From contig NZ_PXWF02000072.1 of assembly GCF_003011895.2 (NCBI RefSeq), forward strand, positions 1 to 64,000: 64,000 nt of DNA, written 5' to 3'. Shown in pieces: positions 58,436 to 64,000 of the stretch (position 1 is its first letter; each line of letters begins with the position of its first letter). The notes beneath the pieces were generated by a model. The model had not been told where the DNA came from. It saw nothing but the letters and a program-made list of their open reading frames with translations, and ran no database searches. The translations under genes and the position numbers were made by a program. The DNA is from Massilia glaciei. Lineage in GTDB: Bacteria; Pseudomonadota; Gammaproteobacteria; Burkholderiales; Burkholderiaceae_D.

Positions 58436-59017
58436 GTGGCGAAAATCATCATATCGCATGACGGGCAAGTCTTGCAGGAAGTGCAACTTAGCAAAGACCG
58501 CATCACGATTGGCCGCCATCCCCAATGCGACGTCGTGATCGAGCACCGCGCCATCAGCGCCCAGCACGCGGCGATCTCGACCGCGCTCGACGAGGCCATG
58601 ATCGAGGACCTCGGCAGCACCAACGGCACCTTCGTCAACGGGCGCCGGATCAACAAGCAGGTGCTGGCCGACCACGACCGGATCGTGCTGGCGATGATCC
58701 AGATTGAATTCGTGGCTGGACCGGTGGCGGCGAGCAAGGCCGCCGCCGCGGCCATGCCGCTGGGACACGTCGAGGTGCGCAGCGGACCCCACGCGGGCAA
58801 AAAACTTCCACTTAGTAAGCCACTGACGACGCTCGGCACCCCCGGCACCATGGTGCTGGCGATCAGCCGCACGCCGGACGGCTACATGGCCGCGCATATA
58901 GATGGTGCGGTGCCGCCGGGCGTGAACGGCGCGCCGCTCGGGACCCAGCCGCGCAAACTGGTCGACGGCGACCTGATCGACCTCGGCGGCACGCAGATGG
59001 CATTTTCCTGCCCCTGA
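58436..59017 (+). CDS. FHA domain protein
   Basis: A 193-residue protein. GTG 58436 with GGAG 5 bases upstream is chosen because ATG 58379 lies in the sucCD terminator. Residues about 5-95 form a forkhead-associated domain (ITIGRHPQCDVVIEH, ISAQHAAIS, LGSTNGTFVNGRRI) that binds phosphothreonine peptides. The C-terminal half (GHVEVRSGPHAGKKLPLSKP) looks like a second, degenerate FHA-like domain. It lies upstream of the pilin gene; a link is possible but not shown. Confidence 0.88.
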   Translation: MAKIIISHDGQVLQEVQLSKDRITIGRHPQCDVVIEHRAISAQHAAISTALDEAMIEDLGSTNGTFVNGRRINKQVLADHDRIVLAMIQIEFVAGPVAASKAAAAAMPLGHVEVRSGPHAGKKLPLSKPLTTLGTPGTMVLAISRTPDGYMAAHIDGAVPPGVNGAPLGTQPRKLVDGDLIDLGGTQMAFSCP

Positions 59018-59156
59018 GCAAAATAAGGCGCCGGCCGGCATCCCGATGTGCCAATTTTTGATTCCGCCTGACGAAAATTGTCATATCCGGACAAAAAACA
59101 TGCCAAATTTTGGCGCGCGGGGCTGGTCCGCTGCCGGCGGCAGGATGGCGATGAGC

Positions 59157-59172
59157 TGGCACGGCGATTGCT
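59157..59172 (+). promoter_or_regulatory. Sigma-54 (-24/-12) promoter of the pilin gene
   Basis: TGGCAC-N5-TTGCT, a match to the consensus TGGCAC-N5-TTGCW, 52 bases before the pilin start. Type IV pilin genes are classically RpoN-dependent through PilR, so this fits. Confidence 0.8.
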
Positions 59173-59223
59173 AATACGTTGGTACGAGCAAGTTTTTCGT
59201 GACCACCACCCAGGAGAAATACC

Positions 59224-59667
59224 ATGAAATCGATGAAAATGATCAAAAAAGCACAAGCCGGCTTCACTCTGATCGAACTGATGATCGTTGTAGCGATTAT
59301 CGGCATTCTGGCCGCCGTCGCGCTGCCGGCATACCAGGACTACACGGTCCGCGGCCGCGTCTCGGAACTGATGATCATGGCCTCCTCGATGAAGGGCACC
59401 GTCACCGAGAACATCTCGACCAACGGCGGAACGATGCCTGCCGACGCCTGCAAAGGTATCTCGGCCACCGTCGCGACCGTCAACGTCGCCTCGACCGCCT
59501 GCACCGCAGCTACCGGCGTCATCCGTGTAATCGGCGATGCAACCAAGGCAAAAGGCGTCGACATCATCCTGACCCCGACCATCGACACCGCCTCCGGCAC
59601 CGTGAAATGGATTTGCACCACCACCAATACCGCCGACGTCAAATACGTACCTGCCGAGTGCCGCTAA
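59224..59667 (+). CDS. Type IV pilin (major pilin-like)
   Basis: A 147-residue prepilin. The 13-residue leader ends in Gly and is followed by [18 protein letters not shown], with Glu at mature position 5. The C-terminal disulfide pair typical of the D-loop is present (C near 95 and C near 146). AGGAG before the ATG. A sigma-54 promoter and a terminator frame it, so it is monocistronic. No assembly genes are adjacent. Confidence 0.93.
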   Translation: MKSMKMIKKAQAGFTLIELMIVVAIIGILAAVALPAYQDYTVRGRVSELMIMASSMKGTVTENISTNGGTMPADACKGISATVATVNVASTACTAATGVIRVIGDATKAKGVDIILTPTIDTASGTVKWICTTTNTADVKYVPAECR

Positions 59668-59763
59668 TCCGCGCGTGATATCGACAGTGTCCCGGCAGGT
59701 CAAGGCGGGATAGGGAGCGGAACGGCGGGGGCAGGCAATGCCGTCACCGACGTCCGCCACCAG

Positions 59764-59797
59764 AAAAAGCAAGGCGCACCGCGTCTTGCTTTTTTTT
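59764..59797 (+). terminator. Terminator of the pilin gene
   Basis: A 10-bp stem (AAAAAGCAAG / CTTGCTTTTT) followed by further T residues, about 100 bases after the stop. Confidence 0.8.
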
Positions 59798-59912
59798 GCC
59801 TTCAAAATCACATATGAAAACGCGGCACGTCGTCGCCGCTTCTTGCTGCGCGCCCCGGCTGAGCAGGTACCACCGCCAGCGACGGGCACCAGACCCGGCC
59901 CGGCGCCGGGCG

Positions 59913-60434
59913 CTACGCGGCCGGCGCGTCAACTCTCCAGTCCCCCGACTTGCCGCCATGCTTCTCGAGCACCCGCACGTCCGTCATGACCATGCCGCGG
60001 TCGACCGCCTTGCACATGTCGTAGATCGTCAGCAGGCCGACCTGGACCGCCGTCAGCGCCTCCATCTCGACCCCGGTCTTGCCGACCGTCTCGACCCGGG
60101 CGCGGCAACGCACGCTCGCGCCGGCCTGGTCGATCTCGAACTCGACCGTCACGCGCGTGAGCGCGAGCGGATGGCACAGCGGGATCAGGTCGCTGGTGCG
60201 CTTGGTGGCCATGATCGCGGCCACGCGCGCGATGCCGAGCACGTCGCCCTTCTTGGCGTTGCCGGCGGCGATCGCCGCGAGCGTGCCGGGGAGCATGCTG
60301 ATGCGGCCCGACGCCAGCGCCACGCGGTGGGTGTCTTGTTTGGCGCCGACATCGACCATGTGCGCCTGCCCGGCGGCGTCGAAATGGGTCAATCCTGCTG
60401 CGGCGGCCGGGCCGCGATCGTGTGTGTCTGTCAT
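59913..60434 (-). CDS. moaC: Cyclic pyranopterin monophosphate synthase
   Basis: A 173-residue MoaC of molybdenum-cofactor synthesis. Conserved segments: [55 protein letters not shown] and the C-terminal GGKSGDW. It stands alone here, without other moa genes, and is divergent from the M48 protease gene. Confidence 0.96.
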   Translation of the reverse strand: MTDTHDRGPAAAAGLTHFDAAGQAHMVDVGAKQDTHRVALASGRISMLPGTLAAIAAGNAKKGDVLGIARVAAIMATKRTSDLIPLCHPLALTRVTVEFEIDQAGASVRCRARVETVGKTGVEMEALTAVQVGLLTIYDMCKAVDRGMVMTDVRVLEKHGGKSGDWRVDAPAA

Positions 60435-60534
60435 GGTTCCGTCTCAAAAAGCGCGCCCGCGGGCGGGTGGTAACAAAGTGTTTCAGTTGGCGCGGCGGGA
60501 GGGCCCCGGCGGCGGTTGCGGGTATGATATCACC

Positions 60535-62133
60535 GTGAAAACCAAAAACGCCCCCGCCTCCCCGACCCGCGCCGCCGGCCAGCGCCCGCGGTCCGCGCTC
60601 GCGCTTTCACTCATGCTCGCGCTGTCGCTCGCGCCGCCGGGCGCGCTGGCGCAGGGCACGACCGGCAACGCCAACCTGCCGACCCTCGGCGACAGCGCGC
60701 GCGGCGACCTTTCGCCCGTGTTCGAGCGCCGCATCGGCGAGGCGATCATGCGCGACATCCGGCGCGACCGCGATTTCCTCGACGACCAGCCGATCCTCGA
60801 ATACCTCAACGGCTTCGGCGCCTCGCTGGTGGCGGCGCACCCGGGGGCGCGCGGCGAGACCGGCGCCGACTACTATTTCTTCGCCGTGCGCGATCCGATG
60901 CTCAACGCGTTCGCGCTGCCGGGCGGCTTCATCGCGGTGCACTCGGCGCTGCTGCTGGCGGCCCAGTCCGAATCCGAACTGGCGGCCGTGCTGTCCCACG
61001 AGATCGGCCACGTGGCGCAGCGCCACATCGCGCGCATGATCGGCCAGCAGAAGCAGGACGCCCTGATCCCGCTGGCGGCGATGCTGCTCGCGGCGCTGGT
61101 CGCGCGCGCCAGCACCGACGCCGCGGTCGGCGTGGCCATGGGCGGGCAGGGCCTGGCGATCCAGCGCCAGCTCGACTTCAGCCAGGACGCCGAGCGCGAG
61201 GCCGACCGGGTCGGCTTCCAGATCATGGGCGCGGCCGGCTACGACACCTCGGGCATGGTGGCCTTTTTCAGCCGCATGCAAACGGCCAGCCGCGCCTACT
61301 CCGACCTGACCCCGGCCTGGCTGCGCAGCCACCCGCTGACCTCCGAGCGGATCTCCGACATCCAGTCGCGCATCCGCGAGACGCCCTACCGCCAGCGCGC
61401 CGACAGCATCGAATTCCATCTGGTGCGCGCCCGGGCACGCGTGCTGCAGGACGAATCGGCGTCCGGGCTGGCCGCCGCGCGCGCCGCGTTCGAGGCCCAG
61501 TTGGCGCAGCAGAACCGCCAGCAGTTGTCGGCGGCCCATTACGGGCTGGCCTACGTCGCGCTTAAAAAAGGCGAGCTGGCCAAGGCCGCCGCCTCGCTCG
61601 CGAGCGCGCGCGCGGCCCTCGAGCGCAAGGAGGCCGCGGTGTTCTCGGCCGGCCCCAAGGGGTCCGACGGCGGCGCCATGTTCACCAGCCTCGCGCTCGA
61701 GATCAAGCTCGCGCCCGGGCAGACGGCGCTCGTGCAGCAGCAGGTAGTGGCCGAGGCCGAACAAGCCTACCAGCGCTATCCGCTCTCGCGCGGGATCGCC
61801 CGCCAGTACGCGTCCGCGCTGATCAACGCGGGCAAGCTCGACAACGCGACGCGCTACCTGCGCGAGCAGGTCCAGCTCTACCGCGAGGAGCCCAAGCTGC
61901 ACGAACTGCTGGCCAAGGTGTACTCGGCGCAGGGCAAGCTGGCGCTGCAGCACATGGCGCTGGCCGAGTCCTACGCGCTCGGCGGCGGCCTGCTCGCCGC
62001 GCTCAACCAGCTGACGCTGGCGCGCAAGGCGGGCGACGCCACGTTCTACGACAACGCCCTGATCGACGCGCAAGAGCGCGAATGGCAAAAGCGCCAGCGC
62101 GAGGAAATGAAAGAACAGGAAGAGAACAAATAG
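60535..62133 (+). CDS. M48 family metalloprotease with TPR region (BepA-like)
   Basis: A 532-residue periplasmic protease. GTG 60535 gives a basic start followed by a signal peptide ending ALAQ; ATG 60613 would cut into it. The zinc motif HEIGHVAQRH is near residue 155 and the third ligand Glu near 221 (EADRVGFQIM). The C-terminal half is helical TPR-like. BepA (YfgC) proteins degrade misassembled LptD and BamA. It has no PDZ domain. Confidence 0.92.
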   Translation: MKTKNAPASPTRAAGQRPRSALALSLMLALSLAPPGALAQGTTGNANLPTLGDSARGDLSPVFERRIGEAIMRDIRRDRDFLDDQPILEYLNGFGASLVAAHPGARGETGADYYFFAVRDPMLNAFALPGGFIAVHSALLLAAQSESELAAVLSHEIGHVAQRHIARMIGQQKQDALIPLAAMLLAALVARASTDAAVGVAMGGQGLAIQRQLDFSQDAEREADRVGFQIMGAAGYDTSGMVAFFSRMQTASRAYSDLTPAWLRSHPLTSERISDIQSRIRETPYRQRADSIEFHLVRARARVLQDESASGLAAARAAFEAQLAQQNRQQLSAAHYGLAYVALKKGELAKAAASLASARAALERKEAAVFSAGPKGSDGGAMFTSLALEIKLAPGQTALVQQQVVAEAEQAYQRYPLSRGIARQYASALINAGKLDNATRYLREQVQLYREEPKLHELLAKVYSAQGKLALQHMALAESYALGGGLLAALNQLTLARKAGDATFYDNALIDAQEREWQKRQREEMKEQEENK

Positions 62134-62148
62134 GCGCCGCGCCGGCCC

Positions 62149-62739
62149 CTACACCGGCAGGGGCAGGCGCACGAAGCCGAGCAGGTCCGGCAGCCGCGCG
62201 CCGTCGGCGCGCTCGACGCCGAGCAGGCGGCCCCGCCAGCGCAGCGCCAGCCGGCCGGCGCCGCCGCCGAGCCAATCCAAAAGCGCCTCGTCCGGGGCGC
62301 TTTTGCCATCGAGTTCGAGCAGCGCCATGCACTGCGCGAGGTCGCGGTCGTCGAGCTGCGCCACCTTGCCCGCGCCGGCCAGCACCAGCGCGCCGGCCCC
62401 GGTCATGAGGACCCTCTCCGGCGCGGGCAGCGGCTCTCCCGTGTGCAGCAGCAGGCCGTGGACCGGATCGGTGCGCGCGATGTACGGGGTCGCCTCGAGG
62501 TTCAGGTAGACCCGCTGCGGGCCGTTCTGGAAATACCAGCAGCCGCGCTCGTCGGCCGCGTAGTTGCGGTTGATGAAGCCGAGCAGCGCCGCCTGGGTGA
62601 GCTTGTCGCCGGCCAGGCCCAGGTGCTGGGCGCGCTCGTCGCGCATGCGCCAGGCGCCGCGCGCGTCGAGCGCGAGCCAGCCGTAGCAATGCGGCACGTC
62701 GGGCCATTTTGCGATCGCCTTTTTTACGATGTCATCCAT
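62149..62739 (-). CDS. DUF2946-like protein
   Basis: A 196-residue protein. ATG 62739 with GGGAG 8 bases upstream. Conserved-looking segments are PHCYGWLALDARGAWRMRDE and LTQAALLGFINRNYAADERG. Soluble, no signal peptide. I recall this family beside YheT-type hydrolases in Oxalobacteraceae, but the DUF number is uncertain. It overlaps the upstream hydrolase by 8 bases. Confidence 0.75.
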   Translation of the reverse strand: MDDIVKKAIAKWPDVPHCYGWLALDARGAWRMRDERAQHLGLAGDKLTQAALLGFINRNYAADERGCWYFQNGPQRVYLNLEATPYIARTDPVHGLLLHTGEPLPAPERVLMTGAGALVLAGAGKVAQLDDRDLAQCMALLELDGKSAPDEALLDWLGGGAGRLALRWRGRLLGVERADGARLPDLLGFVRLPLPV

Positions 62740-63772
62740 GCCGGGCACTCCCTTGCGGAGCAGTCTCGCACGGCGCGCGCGCGCGCGGCGCGCGGCTGGC
62801 CGCGGCGCCGTCCAAAAACGCGAGCACGTGGCGCGGCAGCCAGTCGATCCGGCCGGGCGGGGGGCCGCCGGCGAAGCCGACGTGGCCGCCGCGCGCCGGG
62901 TACTCGAGCCGCACGCACGGCGCCACCGCGTGCGGCGGCGGCAGGTGCCGGGCCGGCAGGAACGGATCGTTGCGCGCGTTGAGCACCAGCGTCGGCACCG
63001 TGATGTCGCCCAGCACATGCCTGGCGCTGGCGCGGTGCCAGTAGTCGTCGGTGTCGCGGTAGCCGTGCAGCGGCGCGGTCACCACGTTGTCGAAGGCGTA
63101 CAGGTCGCGCGCGGCCAGCAGCGCGGCGCGGTCGAACAGGCCGGGGAACTGCGCCAGCTTGGCCAGGCATTTGGGCACCAGCGTGCGCAGGAACATGCGC
63201 GTGTAGACCCGGTTGAAGCCGGCGCCGAGCGCCGCGCCCCCCTGCGCCAGGTCGAGCGGGGCCGACACCGCGCAGGCGGCGTCGACGATCTCGGCGCCGT
63301 GGCGCGACTCGCCCAGCCAGCGCAGCAGCGCGTTGCCGCCCAGCGAGACGCCGGCCGCGTAGAATCTGCCGCCGGCGCGCGCGCGCAGGCGCCGCACGAT
63401 CCAGTCGATCTCGGCGGCGTCGCCCGAGTGGTAGAAGCGCGGCGCGCGGTTGGCCTCGCCCGAGCAGCCGCGGAAGTGCGGCACCGCGCCCGACCAGCCG
63501 CGCGCGGCCAGCGCGGCCATGAAGGCGCGCGCGTAATGGCTGTTCGAGGAGCCCTCGAGGCCGTGGAACAGCACCAGCAGCGGGCTGCCCGGCGCGCCGT
63601 CGGTGAAGTCGACATCGACGAAGTCGCCGTCGGGCGCCTCCCAGCGCTCGCGCCGCAGCCTTGGCGCCGGCGCGCCCATCCACAGCGCCGGGGCGATCGT
63701 CTGCAGGTGGCCGCCGGGCAGCCAGAACGGCGCGCGGTAGCCGGGCGGCGGGGCGCTGGCGGCGTCGTTCAA
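62732..63772 (-). CDS. YheT family alpha/beta-fold hydrolase
   Basis: A 346-residue hydrolase of the YheT/ABHD1-3 type. Segments: APFWLPGGHLQTIAPALW, LFHGLEGSSNSHYARA, PHFRGCSGEANRAPRFYHSG, and the nucleophile elbow GVSLGGNALLRWLG. The start is TTG 63772, overlapping the TGA of the upstream gene (TTGA), with GGAG 10 bases before. Function of bacterial members is unclear. Confidence 0.88.
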   Translation of the reverse strand: MNDAASAPPPGYRAPFWLPGGHLQTIAPALWMGAPAPRLRRERWEAPDGDFVDVDFTDGAPGSPLLVLFHGLEGSSNSHYARAFMAALAARGWSGAVPHFRGCSGEANRAPRFYHSGDAAEIDWIVRRLRARAGGRFYAAGVSLGGNALLRWLGESRHGAEIVDAACAVSAPLDLAQGGAALGAGFNRVYTRMFLRTLVPKCLAKLAQFPGLFDRAALLAARDLYAFDNVVTAPLHGYRDTDDYWHRASARHVLGDITVPTLVLNARNDPFLPARHLPPPHAVAPCVRLEYPARGGHVGFAGGPPPGRIDWLPRHVLAFLDGAAASRAPRARAPCETAPQGSARHG

Positions 63773-64000
63773 TGCAGGCTCGCTCCGGTCTGGGGGCCGT
63801 CGGGGATCGCGCCCGGCGCCACCGAGGCGTGGTGCAGCACGATGCGCCAGCCCTGCGGGGTCTTGATGTAGACGTTGGTGGCGACCAGGTGCGCCGGCTC
63901 GCCCGCGTGCGAGGTCACGCCCTCGATCACCGTGTGCACCGAGCTCATCAGATTGTGGGTCTCGTGCAGCTGCGAGGGCCGGATCTGCAGCCCGCCGCGC
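63769..64000 (-). CDS. NTF2/SnoaL-like protein (C-terminal part)
   Basis: Only the last 76 residues are in the window; the 5' end lies beyond base 64000. The visible region (EGVTSHAGEPAHLVATNVY, then TPQGWRIVLHHASVAPG) has the pattern of the SnoaL/DUF4440 NTF2-like fold. Its stop overlaps the start of the hydrolase gene, so they form a coupled unit. Confidence 0.75.
   Translation of the reverse strand, partial: RGGLQIRPSQLHETHNLMSSVHTVIEGVTSHAGEPAHLVATNVYIKTPQGWRIVLHHASVAPGAIPDGPQTGASLH

Overview
The window is high-GC chromosomal DNA of a betaproteobacterium, most likely Oxalobacteraceae (Massilia, Duganella, Telluria or Janthinobacterium type). This rests on protein families and gene order (rpoN-hpf, hprK-ptsN, ubiE-Tim44-ubiJ-ubiB, recA-recX-DUF2889-sucC-sucD, aspS-nudB, hda-HAD-pcnB-folK), not on a database search. 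About 65 genes are supported. No rRNA, tRNA, CRISPR array, integrase or complete insertion sequence was seen.

Layout. 0-8.2 kb: end of rpoN, hpf, a 3-hydroxyisobutyryl-CoA hydrolase-like gene, then a lower-GC patch (3.5-4.8 kb) with a decayed FMN reductase and two small unknown genes. It is followed by rapZ, phzF, hprK and ptsN; ptsN, hprK and rapZ are inverted relative to rpoN-hpf. 8.5-16.8 kb: ilvA-queF, yqaA, a 1338-residue FAD/Fe-S D-2-hydroxyacid dehydrogenase, a HIT protein and a DUF971 protein. 16.8-23.6 kb: a 2.1-kb accessory insert, then the ubiquinone genes ubiE, ubiJ and ubiB with a Tim44-like gene. 23.6-28.9 kb: accessory genes (K+-channel-like protein, exported solute-binding protein, membrane-tethered HTH protein, cupin gene broken by one nonsense codon, SRPBCC protein) and a PpiC lipoprotein. 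29-32.5 kb: fmdB-like, DUF502, aspS, nudB.

32.5-36.4 kb: signalling block with a diguanylate cyclase, CheX-like phosphatase, CheY-like receiver and a CheA-like kinase that has lost its N-terminus, next to an orphan HicB-type antitoxin with a 22-bp palindromic operator. 36.4-43.8 kb: panB, folK, pcnB, HAD phosphatase, hda, AI-2E permease and purM. 44-52.9 kb: lipoprotein hydrolase, DUF2975/HTH pair, PPi-type phosphofructokinase, and a two-component system beside a sodium:solute symporter with its DUF4212 small subunit. 53-64 kb: LexA-controlled recA, recX, DUF2889, sucCD, FHA protein, a type IV pilin behind a near-perfect sigma-54 promoter, moaC, an M48 protease, a DUF2946-like gene, a YheT-type hydrolase and the end of an NTF2/SnoaL-like gene.

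The most unusual property is an abundance of short tandem repeats (9-37 bp units) and nested palindromes at gene ends and in leaders. The best example is a ten-unit 11-bp array ending exactly in the start codon of hda; it writes a chain of overlapping ATGA mini-ORFs. Others lie in the tail of recA, at the stop codon of recX, before the symporter operon and upstream of recA. A 161-bp palindromic element after yqaA shares one end, 26 of 27 bases, with the pcnB-folK junction. No complete unknown defence or biosynthetic system was recognised.
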